Assembly (NCBI RefSeq): GCF_013366925.1
Contig: NZ_JAALDK010000001.1
Location: 4,953,165 to 5,017,164 of the forward strand
Direction: 5' to 3'
Source: Paraburkholderia youngii
GTDB taxonomy: Bacteria > Pseudomonadota > Gammaproteobacteria > Burkholderiales > Burkholderiaceae
Length of the DNA: 64,000 bases
The notes under the pieces were generated by a model. It was not told the DNA's origin and ran no database searches. It saw only the letters and a list, made by a program, of their open reading frames with translations. A program made the translations under genes and the position numbers. The first letter of the stretch is position 1, and each line of letters begins with the position of its first letter. This document shows positions 46,809 to 56,133 of this stretch, piece by piece.

Positions 46809-48545
46809 TTATCCCGGCTTGTCGGCGTCCGGGGCTGCCGCCCACGCGGGTGGCGACAGATCGCGCAGTGCGTCGATCGCCGCATCGACCGTCTCGAAGA
46901 TCTCGCGATGCGCGCCGCTCATCCGCAGTGCCCTGTACCGCTCGAGTTCGTGCCGCACGCCAGCCGGCACCGCGACCACCGCGATACCCAGGCCGCGCTG
47001 GTCGAGTTCCGCACCCAGCTGGAGCAAGGTCTTGCCGGCCGTGTAGTCGATATTGCTGATCTCGGTTGCGTCGATCACGACCCAGCGCAACGGAACGTCC
47101 GCTTCGTTGACGATTTTCAGCACTTCCTCTGTGAAGCGCCCCGTGTTCGCATAGAACAGATCCGCCTCGAACCGGTAGATGACGATGCCGGGCGCCGCGA
47201 GCAGATTCGGCTCGACGTGATGGGGAATCCAGTGGCCGGTGGGGCCGCGCGTCAACACGCGCGTGCGCAGCCGATAGCTATGCCGCGCATGCGCGATCAG
47301 CGACAGCACGACGGCGGCGAGAATGCCGTGCATCACATCGACGAACACGACCACGCCCGCCGCGAGCAACGCAACGACGAATTCGTCCTTCTGCATGCGA
47401 AACAGTTCGGCCATCCCCTTCACGTCGATCAGCTTCACACCGATCATGAAGACGATTGCCGACAGCACGGCGGCAGGCATCAGGCTGAGCGGCCTCGTGA
47501 GGAACAGCAGCACCAGCAGCACGATCACGGCGGTGCTCAAATGGGCGACCTGGGTGCGTCCTCCCGCATCGTCGATGATCTCGGTCTTGGTCGGACTGCC
47601 GTTCACGACGAAGGTGCCGGTAAACGCCGCGGCCGCGTTCGCCGCCGCGAGTCCGATGATGTCGGCGTTATCGTCGCCCTTCTCGTTGTTGCGGGCCGCG
47701 TAGGCACGCGCCGTCGCCGCGCTCTGCGCGATGATGACGATGAAGCACGAGGCCGCCGTCGCCAGTACCTGGTTGATCTCGCTCATGTGCAGCGGCGGCA
47801 CGAACAGCGACGGCAGTCCGCCGGGCACTTCGCCCGTCACCGCGATGCCGTGTGCGGCGAAATTGAACACCCCGCTCGCCACGATGGAGCCGACCACGGC
47901 GATCAGCGCGCCTGGCGCGTGCGGCGCGAGACGCTTGCAGCCGATGATCACCGCGAGTACGGCAAGCGAAAGGAGCGTGGTCGGATAGTTCGCTTCGGCC
48001 ACACGTTGAACCACGCTCACCAGTTGCATGACGGGGCCATGCCCCTGCTTCGCGAGCCCGAGCAGCCCAGCGAGTTCCCCCGCCGCGACCTGCACGCCTA
48101 CCCCCGTCAGAAAGCCGATCAACGCGCTTCGTGAAAGAAAGTCGGCCAGAAAGCCGAGCCGAAAGATACGCGCGATCACCAGCATCACGGCGACCGTCAG
48201 GGCCACCGTGCTCGTCAGCCCGATGTATTCCTTGCTGCCCAATGCAGCCACGGTCGTCAAGGTACCGGCGAGGATCGCGGCCGTCGCGGAGTCCGCCGCG
48301 ACTACCAGTTGACGCGAAGCACCCAGAACCGCGAACGCCACCAGCGGCAACAGGATCGTATAAAGACCCGTGACGGTGGGCGTGCCGGATATCTTCGTGT
48401 ACCCCATCACCTCGGGTATGCCGAGGGCCGCCAGCGTGAGCCCGGCGATGATGTCGCGCGGCAGTTGAGAGGAATTGAAGGGCAAAAGCCCTTGCAGAAA
48501 CGGCGAGTGATGCAGATGAGCGCGCGTGGAAGCCGCTGGTTTCAT
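46809..48545 (-). CDS. SulP-family anion transporter with STAS domain
   Basis: A 578-residue membrane protein. The transmembrane part (about 20-430) has the SulP features GLYTILLPLVAFAVLGASRQLVVAADSATAAIL and GSPTKTEIIDDAGGRTQ. The C-terminal STAS domain (about 455-560) ends in a typical HREIFETVDAAIDAL. Members carry sulfate, bicarbonate or dicarboxylates. The ATG at 48545 has a GAGG site. It lies between the K+ channel-like gene and DUF2252 on the same strand; which anion is moved is not clear. Confidence 0.92.
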   Translation of the reverse strand: MKPAASTRAHLHHSPFLQGLLPFNSSQLPRDIIAGLTLAALGIPEVMGYTKISGTPTVTGLYTILLPLVAFAVLGASRQLVVAADSATAAILAGTLTTVAALGSKEYIGLTSTVALTVAVMLVIARIFRLGFLADFLSRSALIGFLTGVGVQVAAGELAGLLGLAKQGHGPVMQLVSVVQRVAEANYPTTLLSLAVLAVIIGCKRLAPHAPGALIAVVGSIVASGVFNFAAHGIAVTGEVPGGLPSLFVPPLHMSEINQVLATAASCFIVIIAQSAATARAYAARNNEKGDDNADIIGLAAANAAAAFTGTFVVNGSPTKTEIIDDAGGRTQVAHLSTAVIVLLVLLFLTRPLSLMPAAVLSAIVFMIGVKLIDVKGMAELFRMQKDEFVVALLAAGVVVFVDVMHGILAAVVLSLIAHARHSYRLRTRVLTRGPTGHWIPHHVEPNLLAAPGIVIYRFEADLFYANTGRFTEEVLKIVNEADVPLRWVVIDATEISNIDYTAGKTLLQLGAELDQRGLGIAVVAVPAGVRHELERYRALRMSGAHREIFETVDAAIDALRDLSPPAWAAAPDADKPG

Positions 48546-48559
48546 GTGTCCACCTCCAC

Positions 48560-49342
48560 TCAGGTCGTGAGCTTGCCGACCAGCGCGTTCGCGATGATCT
48601 CGTTCGCGATCACCACGTTGGATGCCCCCGCGCTCTCGAACAACATCTTTCTCAAGGGGTTTTCGCCGGGCACTGCAATCGCGAGCGACGCATTCAGCGT
48701 ATGCGCCGCCAGCGTGATCGCCAGATTGTTGTTGCTGTCGGGGGTCGTCACGACCAGCGCTTTGGCACGGTCCAGCCGCGCGTGCTTAAGCACGTCGTCG
48801 AATTCCCCGGGCGGACCTAGCATGACCTGAAAGTCGTGATCCGCCGCCCGTTCGGCCTGCCCCTGATCGCCCACGAGCACGAGCACCGTATGTCCGGCGT
48901 CGCGCAGCCGCCCGGCGACCAGTTCACCGAGCGAATGAAATCCCACTACCACGACATGATCGGCAAGTTGGTCGAGCTTGCGCTCCATGATCCTGTTCTC
49001 CCGATAAGCCATCACGTCGTCGCCGGATAGCATGCCAGTGAGCCTCGAAACCGCGAATCCGCCGATCAGCATGGTCGCGATCATGGCTACCAGCATGAAG
49101 ATCTTTTGAGGCCGATTGAATTCGCCAAAGGCGCCGAGTGTCGTGACGAGGTTGAGCCCATTCCACACCGATGTAAGTACTTTGTTTGGGAACGAGGTAT
49201 TGGACTGATCCAGGATGAACAGCCCGGTGGCGGCACTGCAGAGCAGCAGAACGAGAAGGCCGACCGTGTGGCGTGCGTGCCGGCGCCATTCGCGAATACG
49301 GATGGCTCCAAGACGAGGCTCATTTACACGGAAGATCCACAT
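48560..49342 (-). CDS. Two-helix K+ channel-like protein with RCK/TrkA-N domain
   Basis: A 260-residue protein from ATG 49342 with AGGTG upstream; the frame extends further to 49387. Two transmembrane helices (about 25-45 and 80-100) flank a pore loop, followed by a Rossmann RCK domain (VVVVGFHSLGELVAGRLRDAGH). The selectivity filter region is TTLGAFGE (about 67-74) rather than the canonical TVGYGD. The RCK domain would gate by nucleotide. It is 14 bp upstream of the SulP start in the same direction, so they may be an operon. Ion selectivity is uncertain. Confidence 0.85.
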   Translation of the reverse strand: MWIFRVNEPRLGAIRIREWRRHARHTVGLLVLLLCSAATGLFILDQSNTSFPNKVLTSVWNGLNLVTTLGAFGEFNRPQKIFMLVAMIATMLIGGFAVSRLTGMLSGDDVMAYRENRIMERKLDQLADHVVVVGFHSLGELVAGRLRDAGHTVLVLVGDQGQAERAADHDFQVMLGPPGEFDDVLKHARLDRAKALVVTTPDSNNNLAITLAAHTLNASLAIAVPGENPLRKMLFESAGASNVVIANEIIANALVGKLTT

Positions 49343-49476
49343 GGTCACCTCGGATAGTCGAAACGATCGAGACAACAGCGAACCCAACCCAAGCAGACAA
49401 GCTCCCCCTTTTTGCGCCGGTAGTCAATAGTCAAGAGCCCCCATGAAAGAGGCTCTGTAAGCGCCTTGATCGCCTT

Positions 49477-52167
49477 CTACGGCAATGCTCCCCCTGCTTC
49501 GGAGACGGGCTCGAACACCACCCGCTGCTCCTGCGAGTCGTAGCGGCAAACCACTCGCATCCCTTCACCGATTTCGCCATTGATCAGCGCTTTCGCCAAC
49601 GGATTTTCGACGCGCTGCTGAATCTGCCGGCGCAGTTCGCGCGCGCCGAACTCGGGCCGATAGCCCTCGGTCGCGAGATGGTCGATGAGCGAGTCGTCGA
49701 AGCTCAGCTCGATGTCCTGACTGCTGGCAATGCGTCGCACCTGCTCCAGCAGAATCCGCACGATATGACGCGTCTCGTCGCGGCCCAGCGACTTGAACAC
49801 GATGATGTCGTCGATCCGGTTGAGGAACTCCGGCCTGAAATGCTGCCGCAGCACGTTCATTACGCCGCTTTCCACGCTGACGGAGCCCGCCTGGCTGAAA
49901 AATCCCGGCCCCGTGCGGTTCTGTCCGGTGATCACGTCGGACGCGAGATTGCTCGTCGCGATGATCAGCGTATTGCTGAAATCGACGACGCGCCCTTTGC
50001 CGTCCGTCAGGCGTCCATCGTCGAAAACCTGCAGCAGCACGTTGTACACGTCGGGATGCGCCTTTTCGATTTCGTCGAGCAGGATCACGCTGTACGGTCT
50101 GCGCCGCACCCGTTCGGTCAGCTGCCCGCCCTCTTCGTAGCCAACGTATCCGGGCGGCGAACCGATCAAACGCGCGACGGTATGGCGCTCCATGTATTCG
50201 CTCATGTCGAAGCGCAGCATCGCATCCTCGTCGCCGAACACGACTTCGGCGAGCGCTTTCGCCAGCTCGGTTTTGCCGACACCGGTCGGCCCCAGGAACA
50301 GAAACACGGCGGTGGGCCGGTGCCGCGCCTGCAAGCCGGCACGCGCGCGCCGCACGGCATCGCTGACGGCCACGACGGCTTCATCCTGGCCGATCACGCG
50401 CTGATGCAAGCGCTGCTCCATATTCAGAAGCCGCTCCTTTTCCTCGGCCGTCAACTGCGCGACGGGAATGCCCGTGAGCCGCGCGACGATTTCGGCGACC
50501 TGCCCGATACTCACATGCGATGTGTGGGTGCCGACACTCTTCTTCCACGCGTCGGTTGACTCGCGCAGCTGCTCTTCCTTCGCGGTGATCTCGCCGCCGA
50601 GCGCATGCGCGCGATCGAATTGCTTGCGCGATGCCGCATAGTCCTGCTCGCGGCGCAATTGACCGATTTCCGCTTCGAGTTCGAGCACGGCGGCAGGCCG
50701 CGATGTCGACGACAGATTGACACGCGCCGCGGCCTGATCGATCAGGTCGATCGCCTTGTCGGGCAGAAAGCGCCCGGAGATATAGCGATCCGACAACTCC
50801 GCCGCGCCGACGATCGCATCGTCCTGGATCGTCACCTTGTGATGCGCCTCCAGCCTGTCGCGCAGTCCGCGCAGAATGTTGATGGTCTGCACGACCGACG
50901 GCTCGGCGATCAGCACCGGCTGAAAGCGCCGCTCGAGCGCCGCATCCTTTTCGATGTACTTCTGATATTCGGCGAGCGTCGTTGCACCGATCAGATTGAG
51001 TTCGCCGCGCGCCATCGGCGGCTTGAACACGTTGGCGATGTCGAGACCGCCTTCGCCACCGCCCTGCCCCGCGCCGACGATCGTATGCACTTCATCGACG
51101 AACAGCACCAGCGAGTCCTGGTTTTCCAGCACTTCGTCGATCACCTGCTTCACGCGCTCTTCGAATTCGCCCCGGTACTTCGCGCCCGCGACCATCGAAT
51201 TCACGTTGAGCTCGACGAGCCGCTTGTTGCGCAGCGACTCCGGCACGTCACCGTTGAACATCCGCTGTGCCAGCCCTTCGACGACCGCCGTTTTGCCGAC
51301 GCCGGGCTCGCCGATCAGCACCGGGTTGTTCTTGCGCCGGCGCGCGAGCACTTCGACCATCGTTTCGATTTCGCTTGACCGTCCGATCACGGGGTCGAGC
51401 CGGCCTTCGCGCGCCAGGACCGTGAGGTCGCGGCTGTGCTTGTCGAGCTGCGGCGTGCGCGACGGCTGGCGCGGCGCCGCTGGCTTCTGCACGCCGGCCG
51501 CGCGCAGCGTCTGCTGGCGCAGCGCCGGCGCTTGAACGCCGAGCCGGCCTAGCAGTTGCCCCGCAAAGCTCTCCGGCACTTCGGCCAGACCGATCAGCAG
51601 ATGTTCGGCGCCGACCGAGCTGTGACCCAGTTGGCGGGAAGCCAGGAACGCGCGATCGAGCGCGCTCTTCAGCCGCGGCGAGACGCCCATCGGCTCGTGC
51701 GGGCTCGGTGCGGCGGGTTCGCGCTTCTCTGCGTTCGCGTCGATATAGGCGCGCAAATCGCTCCCCTTCACACCGAGCGAAGCGAGGATCGCTTCGACGG
51801 CCGCATGGTCGGCCAGCACGTATAGCAGGTGTTCGGTATCGACCTCGCGACGGCCGAACTGCGCCGCGGTTTCAGCGGCGCGCTGCAGCATCTCCATCGC
51901 GACGTCGCTGAAATGCCGCTCGATGCTGAACGATTCGCCGCCTTCGACGGGCTGCTGCGCGGCATGCGGATCGGCAGCGGACGGCTCCTGGGCCGATGCC
52001 TGCGCGCGAAACAGCGCTTCGAGCGGCGAGATAGAGCGTTGATGGCGGGTCAGTTGCGCGTAGTGAAAATCACAGACGTCGAGCACCTGACGCTGGTTGT
52101 TCTGAAGTACCGCAAGCCGCACCGTCGCCGGCCGGACACCGCAGATATCGCAAAGCAAGCGTGCCAT
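49477..52167 (-). CDS. ClpG/ClpK-type disaggregase (AAA+, N-terminal zinc motif)
   Basis: An 896-residue protein from ATG 52167; the frame reaches 52335 but that part is not ClpG-like. The N-terminal part has C6xxC9 ... C32xxH35 (CDICG, CDFHY), the extra zinc domain of ClpK/ClpG, then Clp-N repeats (about 100-250). Two AAA+ modules follow, with Walker A GEPGVGKT and GPTGVGKT. It resembles the stand-alone disaggregases that give heat tolerance in Gram-negative stress islands. In those islands it often accompanies small heat-shock proteins, absent here. No ClpP-binding tripeptide was seen by eye. Confidence 0.9.
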   Translation of the reverse strand: MARLLCDICGVRPATVRLAVLQNNQRQVLDVCDFHYAQLTRHQRSISPLEALFRAQASAQEPSAADPHAAQQPVEGGESFSIERHFSDVAMEMLQRAAETAAQFGRREVDTEHLLYVLADHAAVEAILASLGVKGSDLRAYIDANAEKREPAAPSPHEPMGVSPRLKSALDRAFLASRQLGHSSVGAEHLLIGLAEVPESFAGQLLGRLGVQAPALRQQTLRAAGVQKPAAPRQPSRTPQLDKHSRDLTVLAREGRLDPVIGRSSEIETMVEVLARRRKNNPVLIGEPGVGKTAVVEGLAQRMFNGDVPESLRNKRLVELNVNSMVAGAKYRGEFEERVKQVIDEVLENQDSLVLFVDEVHTIVGAGQGGGEGGLDIANVFKPPMARGELNLIGATTLAEYQKYIEKDAALERRFQPVLIAEPSVVQTINILRGLRDRLEAHHKVTIQDDAIVGAAELSDRYISGRFLPDKAIDLIDQAAARVNLSSTSRPAAVLELEAEIGQLRREQDYAASRKQFDRAHALGGEITAKEEQLRESTDAWKKSVGTHTSHVSIGQVAEIVARLTGIPVAQLTAEEKERLLNMEQRLHQRVIGQDEAVVAVSDAVRRARAGLQARHRPTAVFLFLGPTGVGKTELAKALAEVVFGDEDAMLRFDMSEYMERHTVARLIGSPPGYVGYEEGGQLTERVRRRPYSVILLDEIEKAHPDVYNVLLQVFDDGRLTDGKGRVVDFSNTLIIATSNLASDVITGQNRTGPGFFSQAGSVSVESGVMNVLRQHFRPEFLNRIDDIIVFKSLGRDETRHIVRILLEQVRRIASSQDIELSFDDSLIDHLATEGYRPEFGARELRRQIQQRVENPLAKALINGEIGEGMRVVCRYDSQEQRVVFEPVSEAGGALP

Positions 52168-52411
52168 TGTGTGTCGTCTCCATTGCGTCAAGACTTCGAG
52201 GAAAGCATACCGCGCGCCAGCCCGCCTTCCCGGCGACGGCGACGTCGACATCGCACGGCCGGACTTTGCCCGCACGCGATACCTTACCTCGCTATCCGAT
52301 CCTTTGCGCCCGATGCGCGGCTTCCTGCACACCACGTACAGCGGCGGCCACGATCAAGCCGATGAAGACCACGCCGATCACCGGGTCGGCTTTGCGGCAT
52401 GACGCACCACC

Positions 52412-53443
52412 TCACTCCACCCGGCGGTGTTGCTCGAAAAGCAGAAGCATCAAACATGCGTAGACCGTGACGGCCAGAAAGAGCCCCATTCGCACGGCAA
52501 ACGCGGTGTAGACGTCCTTGCCCGCCACGCTGTCCTGCACCGATTGCCCGAGCAGAATGATCATCGTCACGAGACTGTTCAGCCAGAAGCCCGGCGAACA
52601 ACGCGTCGGTTGCAGGCCGTACAGTTTGCGTCCCACCAGCAGGCCGAACAGCAGCATCCACAGAAAGAACATCCACAGATGCACGAACAGCCTCAGCGCA
52701 AACCAGAAGGCGATCGCGAGCAGACCGCCGAGCAGCGTCGAGCCGATCAGATCGCGCGCGGCGCCGCGAGCCGAGGTCGTGCAGGTTTGTCTGCCGAGGC
52801 TCACGGACTTCATGATGATCGGCATGTAATTCGCCGGATCGGTCATCGCGAGCAGATAAGCCGGCATCACGACGAGCGCGGCTCGCAGCGCGATATAGGC
52901 CGCCTTGTCTTGCGCCATCGCTGCCGCGCCGGGCTGTTCTCGTGCGTCCGTCCGCTCGGGAAACAGGCTGTGCGCAAGCGTCGACACCAGCACGGCCAGC
53001 AGCAGCCCCTTCGCCAGTGCGCCGACTACTGTCAAGGCCAGCTCGAAGTCGGCCGTGCCCGCGGCGGAAATCATCGTCAGTCCCGCGACCAGAAAAGTGG
53101 CGACGAGATTGTTGCCGCCGCGCAGCCCATAACGAAACGCGAAGAACAACATCAGGCCGACGATCATCACGCCGGCCAGCGCGTAATGACGCAGCAACGG
53201 AACCAGCAGCAAGCCGCTGCCGGTGGTCGATGCGACGACCAGCGACAGAATCACGCCGGCCTTCAACGACAGCGGACGATTCTGCGTGGCCAGCAAAAAA
53301 ACCGTAAATACCGGCGCGACGACCGGGATCGGAAAATCGAGTCCGAAGCTGACCGCAACAGCGGTGGCCGTTCCGAGAGCAACACGTATCGCGCGATAAC
53401 CGAGGCGCTGGATCACGAGCTGCATGGGCTTCTCAATAGACAT
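52412..53443 (-). CDS. DUF2955/FUSC-like inner-membrane efflux component
   Basis: A 343-residue protein with two clusters of transmembrane helices (about 15-150 and 190-335), separated by a short hydrophilic loop. It lacks the cytoplasmic domains of the large FUSC transporters. It overlaps the HlyD gene by 11 bp (53433-53443). The set HlyD, NodT and this protein is the usual layout of a DUF2955 tripartite exporter, possibly for aromatic or amphiphilic compounds. Substrate unknown. Confidence 0.85.
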   Translation of the reverse strand: MSIEKPMQLVIQRLGYRAIRVALGTATAVAVSFGLDFPIPVVAPVFTVFLLATQNRPLSLKAGVILSLVVASTTGSGLLLVPLLRHYALAGVMIVGLMLFFAFRYGLRGGNNLVATFLVAGLTMISAAGTADFELALTVVGALAKGLLLAVLVSTLAHSLFPERTDAREQPGAAAMAQDKAAYIALRAALVVMPAYLLAMTDPANYMPIIMKSVSLGRQTCTTSARGAARDLIGSTLLGGLLAIAFWFALRLFVHLWMFFLWMLLFGLLVGRKLYGLQPTRCSPGFWLNSLVTMIILLGQSVQDSVAGKDVYTAFAVRMGLFLAVTVYACLMLLLFEQHRRVE

Positions 53444-54569
53444 AGGAAAGCCAGCTCATCAGCCGGATGAACGCGTGTCCCAGCGGATTGAGCGGATTGC
53501 CCTGGGTCGGAAACGCCATCACTTCGGCCTGCCCGCCCACCCGCAGATCACGCAGACGGGCGCGCTCGCTGTCGTCGAATTCGACGATCACCGGAAAACG
53601 TTGCGCGGGACGCAGCCAGTCGCGGCTATTCTGCACGGTGGGCAGGCTGCCGGCCGGCGTGGGCTGTCCCACGCTCACGCCATAGCCGACACTGCGGACC
53701 CGCCCGTCGAATACTTCACCGGGCAGCACGTCCAATGCGATCTCGACGCGCGTGCCGGGTTTCAGATGGCCCAGATTGTTCTCCGTCATGTCGGCGCTAA
53801 CCCACACGTCGCGGATCGCGATCAGCGTCATCACCGGATTGCCCGCCGCCGCGAACTGACCGACTTCCGTGCGCAGATCGGTTACGACGCCGCTCGAACG
53901 CGCCCTGATCCGCGCGTTGGCGAGATCGAGTTCGGCCTTCTCCAATGCGCTGGCGGCGCTGCGCAACTGCGCGTTTTCCGCCTCGTGTCCGCCCTGTTGC
54001 TCCCGCGCGCGCTCGACTTCGGCACGCGCTCCGTCGACCTGGCTTAGCGCCTGTGCATGCGTCGCCCGCGCGACCTCGAGACGTCGCAGCGACACGGTGC
54101 CCTCGTCTTCGCGATAGAGCCGCTCGAGTCGGTCGCTGTCCTGGCGCGCCTTGACCTCGTTCGCGACGGCGGCCCGCAACGCCGCGAGAGCCGACTCGAT
54201 GCCGGCCGTGCCGGCACCGACCTGACGGCGCGTGGACTCCAGATCGGCGCGCGCGCGGTCAGCGGCAATGCGGTATGGCTCGCTGTCGACTTCGAACAGC
54301 ACGTCCCCGGCGTTGACATCCTGGTTGTTGTGGACGAACACCCGGGTCACGCGTCCCGACACCTCGGCGGCAACGGGCACGACATAGGCCTGAATGCGCG
54401 CCTGCTGCGTATACGGCGTGAAACGGTCGGCGAGCAGATACCAGATCAGGCTCAGTACGATCAGGCAGACCACCACTTTGACCGCCCTGCCCGAAGGGTC
54501 GGCGGCGGGCGTCGACGACTTCGGCGCGGCGGCGGTTGGAGGCTCGCGGGTATCCTGGGTATCGCTCAT
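53433..54569 (-). CDS. HlyD-family membrane fusion protein
   Basis: A 378-residue adaptor from ATG 54569; the ATG shares ATGA with the stop of the outer-membrane factor gene. One N-terminal transmembrane helix (about 31-48) precedes a long coiled coil (about 110-230, heavily charged heptads), flanked by lipoyl halves (AYVVPVAAEVSGRV and RSSGVVTDLRTEV). It bridges the inner-membrane component and outer-membrane factor of a tripartite pump. The upstream in-frame extension is not used. Confidence 0.92.
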   Translation of the reverse strand: MSDTQDTREPPTAAAPKSSTPAADPSGRAVKVVVCLIVLSLIWYLLADRFTPYTQQARIQAYVVPVAAEVSGRVTRVFVHNNQDVNAGDVLFEVDSEPYRIAADRARADLESTRRQVGAGTAGIESALAALRAAVANEVKARQDSDRLERLYREDEGTVSLRRLEVARATHAQALSQVDGARAEVERAREQQGGHEAENAQLRSAASALEKAELDLANARIRARSSGVVTDLRTEVGQFAAAGNPVMTLIAIRDVWVSADMTENNLGHLKPGTRVEIALDVLPGEVFDGRVRSVGYGVSVGQPTPAGSLPTVQNSRDWLRPAQRFPVIVEFDDSERARLRDLRVGGQAEVMAFPTQGNPLNPLGHAFIRLMSWLSYVY

Positions 54570-56116
54570 CGTGACGCCCCTTCGGCCTGCCCCGGCGTAC
54601 CGGAAGCCGGCGCCGTTTCGTCGAGCAGGTCGCCCCAATCCGTGCGTTGCCGCATCTGCGCGCGCGTCGCCGCATCGACGAGCGGCTGTTCGGTCTCCCA
54701 ACCGCCTCCGAGCGCCTTGTAAAGCGCGATCACACTGCCGAGCGCATTGCTGCGATTGACCACGTACGCGTCCTGCTGCGCAAACAGCGCGCGCTGCGCA
54801 TCGAGCACCCGCTGGAAGTCCGAATACCCTTCCCGATAGATCGTATTGGCGAGCGTCAGCGAGCGCCGCGCCGCGCCTTGCGCGTCATTCAGAATGGTGT
54901 CGCGCTGCAACGCGGCGATCAGCGCGGTCGCGGCATCGTCGGCCTCGCGCGCCGCCTCGCGCACCGTGTTCTGATAAGCGACCGTCAACTCTTGCAGCCG
55001 CGCGTCCTGGACGCGCACGTTGTTCGTGATCCTGCCGTAATCGAACACGTTCCACGTGACGCTCGGGCCCGCGGCAAAGAGCAGTGTGCTCGGTGCGCCC
55101 GCGAGCGAACTGGCGCTCCACGTCAGCGTGCCGAGCAACGATACGGACGGGTACAGATCCGCTTTGGCGACGCCGATCAGCGCCGACTGCGAAGCCATCT
55201 GATACTCGGCCGCGCGAACGTCGGGGCGGCGCAACAGCAGATCGGCCGGCACGTCTTGCAGCACCGCATGATCGACTAGCGGCACCACGCCTTCCTTGCC
55301 CGCCTGCACGTCGAGTTCCGGCAGCGGCCCAGGCGCTCGCCCGATCAGCACCGACAGCGCATGACGCGCCAGCACGATCTGGCTTTCGAGGTCGGGAATG
55401 CTGCTCAGTGTCCCCAGGTACTGCGTCTTCGCCTGCTGGAAGTCGAGCTCATCGGATTCGCCGGCCTTGAAGAGCTTTTGCGCGATGTCATAGCTGCGTT
55501 TCTGCAATTGGGCGTTCTCGCGCGCGATCCGTAGCCGCGCCTGTGCGACCCGCAGCGTGAAATAGGTATCCGCGACCTGAGCGTGCAACAGAACCAGCGC
55601 ATCGTCGCGGTTCGCTTGCGCGGCGAAGAACGCGGCGTCGGCCGATTCGATCGCGCGGCTGAAACGCCCCCAGAAATCCAGCTCCCAGCCGATGGCGAAA
55701 CCCGCGCCGTACTGCACGAACGCACCCGAGCGCGGATTGGAGCCCCCGGAGCGCTTGCGCGCCGACGCGAGTACCTCGGCACTTGCCTGCTGCACCTGCG
55801 GATAGCGTCCCGCGAGCGCGATGCCGAGCTGTGCGCGCGCCTCGAGAACGCGCAGTCCGGCGATCTTCAGGTCGCCGTTGTTCGCGTCGGCTTCCGCGAT
55901 CAGACGTTCGAGATTCTGGTCGCCGAAAATCAGCCACCATTGGCGCACGTCCGGCTGTGCGCTTTGCTGCGTGACCTGCGTGATCGACGCACTGCTCCAG
56001 TGCTCGCTCCACGCTTCGTGCTGCGGCCTGAAGTCCGGACCCACCCGCATGCATCCGCTCAGGCCGAGCGCCCCAAAGAGCGCTGCGATCCCGTACGGAC
56101 GCGTGAACGGTGACAC
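54566..56116 (-). CDS. NodT-family outer-membrane efflux lipoprotein
   Basis: A 516-residue outer-membrane factor starting at GTG 56116, with GAGGA 8 bp upstream. The N-terminus has the lipobox LSGC (about 19-22), then MRVGPDFRPQHEAW and the two OEP repeats with long helices (about 60-260 and 270-470). It forms the trimeric tunnel of RND- or HlyD-type tripartite systems. The GTG start follows the AI-2E family gene by 17 bp. Confidence 0.92.
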   Translation of the reverse strand: MSPFTRPYGIAALFGALGLSGCMRVGPDFRPQHEAWSEHWSSASITQVTQQSAQPDVRQWWLIFGDQNLERLIAEADANNGDLKIAGLRVLEARAQLGIALAGRYPQVQQASAEVLASARKRSGGSNPRSGAFVQYGAGFAIGWELDFWGRFSRAIESADAAFFAAQANRDDALVLLHAQVADTYFTLRVAQARLRIARENAQLQKRSYDIAQKLFKAGESDELDFQQAKTQYLGTLSSIPDLESQIVLARHALSVLIGRAPGPLPELDVQAGKEGVVPLVDHAVLQDVPADLLLRRPDVRAAEYQMASQSALIGVAKADLYPSVSLLGTLTWSASSLAGAPSTLLFAAGPSVTWNVFDYGRITNNVRVQDARLQELTVAYQNTVREAAREADDAATALIAALQRDTILNDAQGAARRSLTLANTIYREGYSDFQRVLDAQRALFAQQDAYVVNRSNALGSVIALYKALGGGWETEQPLVDAATRAQMRQRTDWGDLLDETAPASGTPGQAEGASR

Positions 56117-56133
56117 GGAGCCATCCTCGCGCT

